64,000 bases of DNA from Sphingobacterium sp. GVS05A (GTDB lineage: Bacteria > Bacteroidota > Bacteroidia > Sphingobacteriales > Sphingobacteriaceae): contig NZ_JAHXYR010000004.1 of the NCBI RefSeq assembly GCF_019969845.1, positions 558,001 through 622,000 on the forward strand, given 5' to 3'. Shown here piece by piece: positions 25,859 to 34,808 of the stretch (position 1 is the first letter of the stretch; each line of letters starts with the position of its first letter). The position numbers were made by a program, and so were the translations under genes. The notes under the pieces are model-generated. The model saw only the letters and a list, made by a program, of their open reading frames with translations. It searched no databases and was not told the origin of the DNA.

Positions 25859-26824
25859 ATGGAAAGTTTAATCAACAAGATGTCGGAGAGGGATTCAATA
25901 AATACAGCTACTTGGATGGAAGGACTCGATCCTAAGCTACTATTGAATGGGATTATCATGCCCGGGAGTCACGATGCAGGGATGTCCCAAACGAATCATT
26001 GCGGCGCCGGGGCCGATTTAAGTAAAGGAATAGTACAAACACAAGCATTGGATATGCTAGGGCAATTAGCGGCAGGCGCACGCTACTTGGATGTTCGTGT
26101 TGATTATGATCACGGCAGGCTGGTAAGCTATCATAGAACAGGGGATGCTGGATGTAACGGACAGCCGCTAGTCGATATGATAGAACAAGCGATTACTTTT
26201 ATTGATGCCCACCCCTCGGAAACCTGTATCTTAAAATTTTCTCATATCCGTACGAATCGTAATAATGAGCGGGAAATAAAAGATCGGATAGATCAGTTTT
26301 TGGCCAATAGCCAATACCGGAAGTATTTCTATAACAATAGGCATTACGATGTCAATTTAGCACAAATAAGCCTGGGAACATGTAGTGGTAAGATTATCCT
26401 GGTCTTTGATTATCCCGAACATATCAGTGCGCGAAGTGGACGGTTTCGCTATTATGATGAAGATAAGAGCATTGATTCAGATCATGGGGAAATCGGTTCT
26501 TGTGATCCAAATATTAGGGTATATGATTCGTACTCAAATACAGTCTCACTCGAAAAAATGAAGCAGGATCAGTTGGCTAAATTGATTACTTACGGCGGTC
26601 TAAATAAGAATTATCTCTTTTTATTGTCGTGGACATTGACGCCAGATAGTGGCACATTCTTGACTAGTTCTATTAAAAATCTGGCAAAAGAAGCTAATCG
26701 AGCCCTGGAGCAGCTTTCCAGCGGATATTTTAGACAAGCCCACATTCCCAAACCCAATATCGCCTACATTGACTATGTGAATGAACAAACAGCGAGAAGC
26801 ATCATTTCGCTTAATTTTCTTTAA
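25859..26824 (+). CDS. Phosphatidylinositol-specific phospholipase C (PI-PLC-X)
   Basis: A 321-residue enzyme of the bacterial PI-PLC type. GIIMPGSHDAGM supplies the catalytic His38 and Asp39, ARYLDVRVDY supplies Arg80, and VSYHRTG supplies the second catalytic His92. Their order and spacing match Bacillus PI-PLC (H32, D33, R69, H82). It would cleave phosphatidylinositol or GPI anchors, which are mainly eukaryotic. No signal peptide is visible, which is unusual, since known bacterial PI-PLCs are secreted. It lies 19 bases after the aegerolysin-like gene and 36 before the large MACPF-like gene, so they form one transcript. Confidence 0.85.
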   Translation: MESLINKMSERDSINTATWMEGLDPKLLLNGIIMPGSHDAGMSQTNHCGAGADLSKGIVQTQALDMLGQLAAGARYLDVRVDYDHGRLVSYHRTGDAGCNGQPLVDMIEQAITFIDAHPSETCILKFSHIRTNRNNEREIKDRIDQFLANSQYRKYFYNNRHYDVNLAQISLGTCSGKIILVFDYPEHISARSGRFRYYDEDKSIDSDHGEIGSCDPNIRVYDSYSNTVSLEKMKQDQLAKLITYGGLNKNYLFLLSWTLTPDSGTFLTSSIKNLAKEANRALEQLSSGYFRQAHIPKPNIAYIDYVNEQTARSIISLNFL

Positions 26825-26860
26825 ACAGCTATTCTTTAAATATTTAATTGTAAAGGTCTC

Positions 26861-29077
26861 ATGGAAAAATCTGAAACAAGTAATCCCTTGTATGGGGTGA
26901 CAATTGGCTCAATTATTTATTCTCAAAGTGGGAAATTTAGTCCAAGTGTAATTCGGGCGCCCATCAGTAGAATGATTGCACAGCAGCAGTCCGAAAAATA
27001 TATGTCTGGTGAAAGTAGTTATTTGTATTCTGAAAGGATGAATCAAGGTGCATTTGGCATTTCTGGTGCATATGGGGCTTCTGGAATGAGTTTGGTCAGA
27101 TCATCGTTATCTGCTTATGTGGGAGCATCAGCAGCCACTACGGGTAGGTCTGTTGTCGTTCATTATAGTGCGATAGCTATTGGGGGTATAGAATATGTTA
27201 ATTTTGAGGATCTTACAGCAAGCGATCTTATTGCCAGTCTGAATGGCGCATGTCAGGAAGGTGCGCGAGCGGTATTAACCGCCTATAATAATGTGGTCAA
27301 GTATGCCGCAGAATCAAAACGTGATATACGAACAGCATTAAAGGAGACCGATGCGCAATCGTTACAGTTGAAAGAACTGGTCAATATATGGGTTGAAGCC
27401 TCAGAAGATTTTGCACATGACTTTGGCGATGGTTTAGTCGTTGGTGTAATCTGGGGTGCGCTCGGAGGAGTAACCATGAAAATGACCTCTCAAAGCGAAT
27501 CCGAGTCTTGGCAGTACGGTGGTTCTGCTGATTTTTCCTATGCAAATGCATTTGCCTCAGTCGCTGTACAAGCGACTTATGATGGAAGTCAATCGCATGG
27601 TAAGGCGAAGGTCGATGTGGTTAGCAAAGGCTTTTCCTGGGGCACCGTCCTCGATGCTCAAGTAAAAGAATGGCTAGATAAAGTGAATGATAAATCATTC
27701 AGTGAGCTCGCCGATGTGAATGTTATTGAGAAGGCTCCTAAAATGGAAATTAGTCGTGGTGCACCGACGATACCCGAATTTCACAAACCCGAGGTCGACG
27801 AGGAAATTGAAAAGGAGGTGGAGAAGATAGCAAATTTGGATGACCTCAAAGAAATGGCGGAAGCATCAGCTTATAACAAAACATTAAGAACAAATCCAAA
27901 GCTCTCCTTTGACGAGTTTATCAATAATGCTGAGAAACTGGCAAATACAGAAAAATTGAAAGACCTTCAACAAAAAATACGGGCAAATGATATTGATACG
28001 TTGAATTTTTCCAACAAAAACAAAGCGAAGAAAGCACATTTCATGGCCTCGAATATGTCAAAATCTCCAGATATTTTACATGCTGGCCAGGAGGTGAGTA
28101 CCGAGGGATACGTTCCTTTAGGTGCCTGGATTAGCCATTGGTCTGAGCTTTTCCCCTGGATGGCACAGGGGTATTATAACAGTATCGATGGCATTGAGGG
28201 TGAAGAGGTCATCCGATTACGTGTCATGCTACAGGATTATCAGACGCTTAGTCGCATGTATTACATCGCTCACAATGCTGGCATTGTTGACTTTAAGCGA
28301 AAAGATCCTTCCCATGTCAACGTTTCAACTTTGGGCCTCGGAGATGCCTTTGCCAATGCTGCTGCTCAAGTCCAAAAGGCCATAGAAACTTCTGAATTTG
28401 GTAATATACAGAAGATCTACACGGACTTAAGCGAGGCCACAAAAAACATTTATAAGCTATGGAATGAGGTGTCATTTCTTAGGAGTTGTGAGTTGGGGCT
28501 GGGGCTAATCAAAGATAATAAAACGATAGGTGCTGCGCTGAAAAATACAGATCAGAAAAGCGTGGGCACCCGGCAGGCATATACATTGACTGACTGTGAT
28601 TTTGAAGGGAAAAACTACACAGCCTTCAGCCGTGCTTATAAAGTACTGCCCTTATTGACCCCCGACGGCGATATTTTGGCTTTCGGCCCCGAGCAAGGCG
28701 CTTTAAGCTCGATATATGATAACGAAATTGTTTTTACCAAACCTGGGCGAACAAAATATCTGATATTCAGTTACGATAAAAGTGCTAGAGAATTATTCCA
28801 TCAGGATTATCATATTAAACTTTATCCAATTCCATTCTCTGCTGCCGAGAATGTTTCAGCATGGAAAGGGATGTCTTTAAGTACTAATGTAGGTTCTATA
28901 AGAAGTTTAAACTCGGCGTTAGCTTCATTGAATGATCAATTGGAGAAGCTTCGGGCATGGACCTTCAGTAGCATGAGTTGGAGCAAAAAATGGAATGGCA
29001 CAAAATTATATAGGCAACACCGTATAAAAAAACAATACCTAGGAATTATTGATGAAATAGAAAACATATTTGACTAG
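26861..29077 (+). CDS. Large protein with MACPF-like features, 738 residues
   Basis: Not firmly assigned. The first half (about 40-275) resembles fungal and bacterial MACPF-like proteins: SGAYGASGMSLVRSSLSAYVG, an acidic FEDLTASDLIASLN segment, then FGDGLVVGVIWGALGG (about 188-203), which recalls the MACPF signature (Tyr/Phe-Gly ... Gly-Gly), and a Ser-rich stretch of beta hairpins (residues 208-265) such as would insert in membranes. A charged helical region (about 285-385) follows, then a C-terminal part (about 385-738) with no recognised domain. No signal peptide. The last gene of the cluster, ended by the 29201 terminator. The MACPF call is inference. Confidence 0.4.
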   Translation: MEKSETSNPLYGVTIGSIIYSQSGKFSPSVIRAPISRMIAQQQSEKYMSGESSYLYSERMNQGAFGISGAYGASGMSLVRSSLSAYVGASAATTGRSVVVHYSAIAIGGIEYVNFEDLTASDLIASLNGACQEGARAVLTAYNNVVKYAAESKRDIRTALKETDAQSLQLKELVNIWVEASEDFAHDFGDGLVVGVIWGALGGVTMKMTSQSESESWQYGGSADFSYANAFASVAVQATYDGSQSHGKAKVDVVSKGFSWGTVLDAQVKEWLDKVNDKSFSELADVNVIEKAPKMEISRGAPTIPEFHKPEVDEEIEKEVEKIANLDDLKEMAEASAYNKTLRTNPKLSFDEFINNAEKLANTEKLKDLQQKIRANDIDTLNFSNKNKAKKAHFMASNMSKSPDILHAGQEVSTEGYVPLGAWISHWSELFPWMAQGYYNSIDGIEGEEVIRLRVMLQDYQTLSRMYYIAHNAGIVDFKRKDPSHVNVSTLGLGDAFANAAAQVQKAIETSEFGNIQKIYTDLSEATKNIYKLWNEVSFLRSCELGLGLIKDNKTIGAALKNTDQKSVGTRQAYTLTDCDFEGKNYTAFSRAYKVLPLLTPDGDILAFGPEQGALSSIYDNEIVFTKPGRTKYLIFSYDKSARELFHQDYHIKLYPIPFSAAENVSAWKGMSLSTNVGSIRSLNSALASLNDQLEKLRAWTFSSMSWSKKWNGTKLYRQHRIKKQYLGIIDEIENIFD

Positions 29078-29200
29078 CAGCTCTTTTTTATAAAGCCAAT
29101 TGGATCAGTCGAAGCTATTAAACGTTATTCACTAAGGATAGGATTCGATTTTTTGAAAAAGAGATTGGGCCGGTTACATGTAAGGGGAAAGCTCCGGTAA

Positions 29201-29237
29201 ATTAAAAACTCAATGGTACAGCCATTGAGTTTTTAAT
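29201..29237 (+). terminator. Strong terminator after the toxin-like cluster
   Basis: A perfect 16-bp stem (29201-29216 with 29222-29237) with five-base loop TACAG and T-rich 3' arm. It ends the transcript of the genes from 24788. Confidence 0.85.
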
Positions 29238-29407
29238 TTTATATATTCTTTTGTCTGTATCTATGTTCACTACAGCCATCAAAGCTTCTGAAAATATACA
29301 CAGAAAACTGCGAATACCTACGAATGACAACTTATCTCCAGCGAATTATAATTCGTTTAATTTCCTAGAGATTTTACAGCTAAATTTAAGCGTAAAATAA
29401 AGTTTGA

Positions 29408-29545
29408 GTCTTCAATGATTACATTGGCATATTAGAATACGGCAAAACCTGTTTGAAGAAAAATGGCAAGCCTTTAAATGGAAATTATATCATAAAATTT
29501 AATCCGGCATTGATGAACAAAAGAACTTGCTTTTCAAAAAAATAA
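29408..29545 (+). pseudogene. C-terminal remnant of a small protein gene
   Basis: An open frame of 45 codons without a start, between stop codons, with a protein-like sequence around YGKTCLKKNGKPLNGNY. Lys-Asn-Gly repeats of this kind occur in YwqK/MORN-like proteins. It probably is the tail of a decayed gene. Nothing else is readable in 29240-29557. Confidence 0.25.
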
Positions 29546-29557
29546 AATGATGAAAAA

Positions 29558-29827
29558 ATGGTAATCTCTATAGTAATAATTTTAGTAGTCTATGTAGCTA
29601 TACAAACCTGGTCTGTTATTAATTTATCACCAAGTTTATTATGGAATAGAGCCAAGTATAAAAAGTTTGCCGAGTTGCAAGAAAAATTGCAATGGGATAA
29701 TTTTTTGATGTATAGAGTAACACACGTAGTAACGATGGTATTAGGTGTTTCCCTGAAAGGAATTTTTTTCTTATTTCACGAAAATAAGAAGCAGGGCATG
29801 TATATTATTAAAAATATTGGGAATTAA
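29558..29827 (+). CDS. Small membrane-anchored protein, 89 residues
   Basis: An unrecognised protein with an N-terminal membrane helix (VISIVIILVVYVAIQTW, residues 2-18) and a second hydrophobic stretch (THVVTMVLGVSLKGIFFLF, about 55-73). The loop between is charged. Likely two transmembrane helices. Function unknown; it lies between the toxin-like cluster and a SanA-like gene. Confidence 0.55.
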   Translation: MVISIVIILVVYVAIQTWSVINLSPSLLWNRAKYKKFAELQEKLQWDNFLMYRVTHVVTMVLGVSLKGIFFLFHENKKQGMYIIKNIGN

Positions 29828-29914
29828 TAGCAGTATTTTATGAAAAAATATCTGTTCCTTTTGCTGAAGACATAAAAGAAACCGATTTTTATAAATTGTT
29901 GTAAAATCAAATGC

Positions 29915-30574
29915 ATGAAAAAGATTAAAAAGTTCCTTTTACCGGTTATCATCTTATGCCTAATAACCCTCGTTGTTGTTTTGGTAATCAACAGCAATGT
30001 AATGGCCGAGACGGAAAAGCTGATTTTCACTGAACTTAAAGATGTGCCAAAAACCAAGGTAGTCATTATTTTTGGCGCGGGAATAAACGGTGATCAGCCA
30101 AGTAGGTATTTAAAAGATCGGCTGGATGCTGGGATTTCGCTATACAAAAATAATAAAGTGGATAAAATATTACTATCAGGAGATAATGGGAGGGATGAAT
30201 ACGATGAGCTAACGGTAATGAAGTTATATTGTCAGAAAAACGGGGTCGATACCACAAAAATTTACATTGACTATGCTGGGTTTGATAGCTACTCGACTAT
30301 GTACCGTGCAAAATATATCTTTCATGTTGATACAGCAATCTTGGTATCTCAGAAATACCACCTAAATAGATGTATTTATCTAGGTGATAAATTTGGTATA
30401 AAATCATTTGGTTATAGTGCAGATAGGGGCGTTTATCCGGGTTATAAATACTATGCATTTCGGGAAAAACTATCCGTCACCAAAGCCGTTTTGGATATTA
30501 TAAGAGGCAGAAAACCAAAGTATCTAGGTGAACCGGTTGATGTAAATGGAAAATCAAATTATACGAAAGAATAG
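29915..30574 (+). CDS. SanA/YdcF-like envelope protein (DUF218)
   Basis: A 219-residue protein of the SanA/DUF218 family. An N-terminal anchor (about 7-29) is followed by the DUF218 fold: VVIIFGAGINGDQPSRYLKDRLDAGISLY, KILLSGDNG, AGFDSYSTMYRA and VSQKYHLNRCIYL. SanA of E. coli affects envelope permeability to vancomycin. It is followed three bases later by a lipoprotein gene on the same strand. Confidence 0.85.
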   Translation: MKKIKKFLLPVIILCLITLVVVLVINSNVMAETEKLIFTELKDVPKTKVVIIFGAGINGDQPSRYLKDRLDAGISLYKNNKVDKILLSGDNGRDEYDELTVMKLYCQKNGVDTTKIYIDYAGFDSYSTMYRAKYIFHVDTAILVSQKYHLNRCIYLGDKFGIKSFGYSADRGVYPGYKYYAFREKLSVTKAVLDIIRGRKPKYLGEPVDVNGKSNYTKE

Positions 30575-30577
30575 CTT

Positions 30578-31372
30578 ATGAGATACCTTCTTTTCTTCGC
30601 ATCACTTATGTTTTTAGGTTGTAATCCTATCCCTAAAAAAGATAAACACCCAGATGTGCCTCAACTGATTGAGTTGCTAGAAGATAAAAGCAAGTTCAGA
30701 AAAGTTACTGATATGACTGGCTTAAGTAGTCTAGTTTTTTTAAACGACGATAGAATACTTTTAAAGCCCGACAACAGTAACTCGCCCGTAAAGATTATTG
30801 ATGTAGATAAAAATATACTTTTTGAAAAGATTTACGATTGGGAAAAGCCATTTTACATCGATAAACAAGGAAATCTATATTTCAACGGCAAGAAGTTTTT
30901 CTATCCAGATTATGGAAAACAAGAAGATTTTAAAACGGTGGTTATTGCAGATAACCTGCGCAAAAAATCAGAAGAATTGAAAGATCTGAACGATAGCTTG
31001 CAGATGAACGCTTTAAATAAATATGAGGTAGAAATGCTGAAACCGTATGGGCTCAAACCTTGTCCCTACACGATCGTGAACACAGAGCACTGCGATGTGT
31101 TTAAAGTAATCAACCAGACCTTGGTCGTTAGACAAACAGATCTTTTTAAAAGCGAACTTGATATAGCAAAAACTGAAATCCCTAAATTCGATGACGATGT
31201 TTTGATTGGTTGGCGCAATGGCAAACTGCCCAGTCCAGATTATTTGGCTTATTATGAACTGAAAAAACAACGCTTTAAGTGCGATGATATGACAATGCCC
31301 AAAACCGTAACATTAAAAGGCAAACAGTACTTTTTTGCTCCTAGTTTGGGTTTGTACCAAATCTTATTTTAA
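30578..31372 (+). CDS. Lipoprotein of unknown function
   Basis: A 264-residue protein with a lipobox (FLGC, Cys at residue 15) and no domain I recognise. WDKPF-like and YFNGKKFFYPD segments suggest a beta-rich fold, perhaps a propeller-like repeat. It begins three bases after the SanA-like gene, so it is probably in the same operon and placed in the envelope. Confidence 0.7.
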   Translation: MRYLLFFASLMFLGCNPIPKKDKHPDVPQLIELLEDKSKFRKVTDMTGLSSLVFLNDDRILLKPDNSNSPVKIIDVDKNILFEKIYDWEKPFYIDKQGNLYFNGKKFFYPDYGKQEDFKTVVIADNLRKKSEELKDLNDSLQMNALNKYEVEMLKPYGLKPCPYTIVNTEHCDVFKVINQTLVVRQTDLFKSELDIAKTEIPKFDDDVLIGWRNGKLPSPDYLAYYELKKQRFKCDDMTMPKTVTLKGKQYFFAPSLGLYQILF

Positions 31373-31508
31373 TGTAGTCAATTAAAATCAAGTACTATTG
31401 AAAGTCTTTGCGACTGACACTATTTCAACTTGTTTACATCAAGAGTTTTGGGTGTTTTTTTCTAATTTATCCAATTCTTCTCTTACACACTTCTTTAATT
31501 ACTTTCTG

Positions 31509-33050
31509 TTATGAGCTACATGAAAGTGTAGAGCATCCTGCGGTGTCATCATAGCTGGACGGGCGCTTTACCGAAAATTCCGGAAATAGTTCTTGGTATG
31601 GATTTTCTAAAGCCTGAGTTAGTTTGAGTAGCATCTCTGTTTTCCCATTACTAATTTCTTCAATACACTGGTAAAGCAGGTAGTTTCTCAGTATAAATTT
31701 AGGATTTGTCGTTTTCATTAATTCCAGGGATTCTTCCTTTGAAATTGTATTTGAATGCAGACGGGATTGGTACTGTTCAATGAAGTCTGCAAGTTTTCCG
31801 AGCCTTTCTTCATTTAAAATAGTATACGCTATCGGGCTGAAATGTTCCATTAGATCCGTATCTGGAGTTATTTTTTCTAATTGATTGAAGAATAGAGTAT
31901 GATCAAATTCCAACTCCTGCATTAAGCCCTGCCAGTTGGTGAAAAAGTCTTCATCCTCTTTTCTGAGCCCATCAAATCCGAATTTTTTGCACAGCATTTT
32001 GTCATGGGCCTCCCAAAAATAAACACCAAAATTATTTAGTGTGTTTTCCAGGAATTTTTCATCATTGATTATTGGCTGAAGAGCATTTGCAAGTTTCCAG
32101 AGGTTCCAATGTGATATCTGTCCCTGCTTTCCAAATGCATATCTTCTTCCCGGAAGATCCGTTGTATTCGGAGTGAAATTTAAATTATATTCATCCATCA
32201 TGGAATAGGGACCATAATCAATCGTTAAACCTAAGATCGACATATTGTCTGTGTTCATTACGCCATGAACAAAACCTACTCTGAACCATTCTACCATTAA
32301 GTCTGCCGTCCGGGTACATACTTTTTCAAAAAAATCTTTATATTTCTGATGATCGGATGAAACAATTTCGGGGAAGTAATTTTCAATCGTAAAATCAAGC
32401 AGATCCTGCAATAGTTTGTGTTCACCTTGAGCAAACATCAATTCAAAATGCCCGAAACGAAGGAAGCTTTCAGCTGTTCTTATGACTACAGCTCCTTTTT
32501 CATATTGTGGATTGCCATTATACATGATATCCCGAATAACATCTTCTCCAGTAAAGGCCAGGCTCAAAGCTCTGGTAGTGGGTATGCTTAAGTGATACAT
32601 GGCTTCACTCATCAGGTATTCGCGTACAGAAGATCGCAATACAGCCCTTCCGTCGGCACGCCTTGAATAGGGAGTTGCACCAGCTCCTTTCCATTGGATC
32701 TCTGTTTTCTTACCTGCTGAATTGGTAATTTCCCCAGCGAGAATAGCCCTTCCATCCCCCAGCTGTCCTGCCCAGTTGCCAAATTGATGTCCTGCGTAAG
32801 CTGTCGCGTAGGTCTCAATATTGTCGGGAAGCTGAGATCCCACCAGAAAATTAAGATCCTTTTCTTCAAATGTTCCCAGCCCTATTTCCTTAGAAAGAGC
32901 CTCGTTAAAAGCAATTAATTGAGGATGATCAAATCCGGCAGGTTTAATCGTAGCAAATAAAACTTTTGGTGTGTTTCTCTGCATAGGATTATTGGAAAAA
33001 TCTCCGGGAAATTTTTTGAGGAAAGGTTGTCCGATGTGTTCGATATTCAT
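31509..33050 (-). CDS. selO: Protein adenylyltransferase SelO (YdiU/UPF0061)
   Basis: A 513-residue pseudokinase-fold enzyme that transfers AMP to protein Ser, Thr or Tyr. Diagnostic motifs are YAGHQFGNWAGQLGDGRA (about 80-97), the KGAGATPYSRRADGRAVLRSS loop and HGVMNTDNMSILG with TIDYGP (about 245-265). The C terminus ends in Ser-Cys-Ser-Ser, with Cys in the place of the selenocysteine of animal SelO. In E. coli it protects against oxidative stress. It is a single gene, convergent with the lipoprotein gene. Confidence 0.95.
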   Translation of the reverse strand: MNIEHIGQPFLKKFPGDFSNNPMQRNTPKVLFATIKPAGFDHPQLIAFNEALSKEIGLGTFEEKDLNFLVGSQLPDNIETYATAYAGHQFGNWAGQLGDGRAILAGEITNSAGKKTEIQWKGAGATPYSRRADGRAVLRSSVREYLMSEAMYHLSIPTTRALSLAFTGEDVIRDIMYNGNPQYEKGAVVIRTAESFLRFGHFELMFAQGEHKLLQDLLDFTIENYFPEIVSSDHQKYKDFFEKVCTRTADLMVEWFRVGFVHGVMNTDNMSILGLTIDYGPYSMMDEYNLNFTPNTTDLPGRRYAFGKQGQISHWNLWKLANALQPIINDEKFLENTLNNFGVYFWEAHDKMLCKKFGFDGLRKEDEDFFTNWQGLMQELEFDHTLFFNQLEKITPDTDLMEHFSPIAYTILNEERLGKLADFIEQYQSRLHSNTISKEESLELMKTTNPKFILRNYLLYQCIEEISNGKTEMLLKLTQALENPYQELFPEFSVKRPSSYDDTAGCSTLSCSS

Positions 33051-33105
33051 ACCCCAAAGATATTAATTATAAAAGATAAGATCCTCCAAATTGTAGAAAG
33101 GTGAA

Positions 33106-33150
33106 TTTTTAATATAATAGCCGGCAACCCACCGGCTATTATATTAAAAA
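33106..33150 (-). terminator. Terminator of the SusC/SusD operon
   Basis: A perfect 19-bp stem (33106-33124 with 33132-33150) and seven-base loop, just after the stop of the susD-like gene and ending in a T-run on the minus strand. Confidence 0.85.
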
Positions 33151-33168
33151 ATGAATGAGAATGTTTTT

Positions 33169-34797
33169 CTAAAAATTCTTGTTCGCTACATCCCACCACA
33201 GTCGTGTACCACCGTTATCAGGGCCTCCTAATAACTGTATAGCGGCAGTAACGGATTGATTATTACTATCATACTCGCGTTGCGGATAAGGCATACGGCG
33301 GATGCCTGGAATTGAAGGTATGGTATTTCCACTGAAATTTACAATGTTAGGAAACAGAATGGGATAACCTGTACGGCGGTATTCTGCCCAGGCTTCATCG
33401 CCATCCGGAAACATGGCGATCCATTTTTGTGTTATAATGCGTTCAAGTTTTCTGTTGTTTGAATCTCCGTCCTCCCAGCGGATAGTCATCGTGCTCAAAT
33501 AAGGAGAGCCAATAGCGACGTTATTTTCACCAGCTTTAATAGCTTTTGGGTCAACATACGCTTTGGGTTTGCTCGTACTGTTATTTTTATAAGCTGTAAC
33601 CTGGCTGCTTAGTCCATACATTTCGAAGGAACGGTCTATACCTGTTTCATAGTTGGTTTTTGCTGTTCCTGCATTGGACCAGCCGCGCAGTGCTGCTTCT
33701 GCTTTCAAAAACCAGCTTTCAGCAGCGATCATTAACTGCATCTGATTCGGAAAAGCCCGGAGCTTGGAATAATTTTCATAACGGCTTTTGCCATCTATAT
33801 TAATACCTGAGCGGATGCCTTTATACTGCCCAGCTACCAGGGGATCCGCTGCCGGGTCAAATAACTTTGCCATGCGCGGATCATCATAACCACCCAGTAT
33901 AGATTCTATGGGTGCACTCATGCGTGTATCACCCCATGCGCCAGTGATGGTATTTAAGGGGTGATCCGTACTGAGCCCAATAATGCAGTTGTCGGCGTTT
34001 ACCTCGAGTAGTCCACCATTGGTAGGATTGAGTGCTTTTTCACCCTCCGTTTTTGCGATATTGGGTGCTATCGCAACGATACGTATGGCCAGCCGTAGAC
34101 GCAGTGTATTTGCATAGCGTAGCCAGCGCTTATAATTATCCGCGGTATAAGCCATATCAGACTTGGCCATTGCTGCGGATTTTGGATTATTCTGGATATC
34201 TTTTAAGATCGTTGTCGCCGTATCTAGGTCTAAAAAGAAGTTTTTGTATGCATTTTCCTGCGAATCGTAATCGATCTGTCCATTTTCATTGAGCACATTA
34301 TATTTGCTATAAATAATGGGGCCAACTTTGTCACTGGTCCGATGCATAGCGGATACTTTCAAAAGTTTGGCAAAAGCGAAAATATCCTGAAGCCGTTTAT
34401 CTTGACGGGTGTCGCGTTCTACACGGAAAAGCGGATTCATAGCTTTGATGTAGCGATCTACAAAAATAGCTTGATACCAGCCTGGTACTAGGCTATAGGT
34501 GACGTTATTCGCGTTTCCGACGAAGGGAGTTGGGGGAGTAAGGTATCCCGCATAGGTGTCACTGCAGAGGTTATTGGCCAACTGATATTCACCGACGTTT
34601 TCGGGAATAATATCACGTTGTGCCTGGGCCAAAAAGGAGGCGACTAGTGCATAGTCAGCATTTGCTTCTTCGTCCGTTACCCCTGCAGGATTCGTGTTTA
34701 ATTCAGTGAAGTTTTTGGTACAGCCCGTTAGCAAGGAGGTAGCGAGCAAGATGCAGATTAATCTGCTATAAACGAAAAATTTGATTGTGTTGTCCAT
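33169..34797 (-). CDS. SusD/RagB-like nutrient-binding lipoprotein
   Basis: A 542-residue surface lipoprotein with lipobox (SLLTGC, Cys about residue 26) and the SusD-like opening FTELNTNPAGVTDEEANADYAL typical of the SusD/RagB_2 group. It forms the lid of a SusC-type transporter and binds the substrate. It begins 11 bases after the SusC gene. No glycosidase is linked, so the substrate may be a peptide or an oligosaccharide. Confidence 0.92.
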   Translation of the reverse strand: MDNTIKFFVYSRLICILLATSLLTGCTKNFTELNTNPAGVTDEEANADYALVASFLAQAQRDIIPENVGEYQLANNLCSDTYAGYLTPPTPFVGNANNVTYSLVPGWYQAIFVDRYIKAMNPLFRVERDTRQDKRLQDIFAFAKLLKVSAMHRTSDKVGPIIYSKYNVLNENGQIDYDSQENAYKNFFLDLDTATTILKDIQNNPKSAAMAKSDMAYTADNYKRWLRYANTLRLRLAIRIVAIAPNIAKTEGEKALNPTNGGLLEVNADNCIIGLSTDHPLNTITGAWGDTRMSAPIESILGGYDDPRMAKLFDPAADPLVAGQYKGIRSGINIDGKSRYENYSKLRAFPNQMQLMIAAESWFLKAEAALRGWSNAGTAKTNYETGIDRSFEMYGLSSQVTAYKNNSTSKPKAYVDPKAIKAGENNVAIGSPYLSTMTIRWEDGDSNNRKLERIITQKWIAMFPDGDEAWAEYRRTGYPILFPNIVNFSGNTIPSIPGIRRMPYPQREYDSNNQSVTAAIQLLGGPDNGGTRLWWDVANKNF

Positions 34798-34808
34798 GAT
34801 CTACGTTA

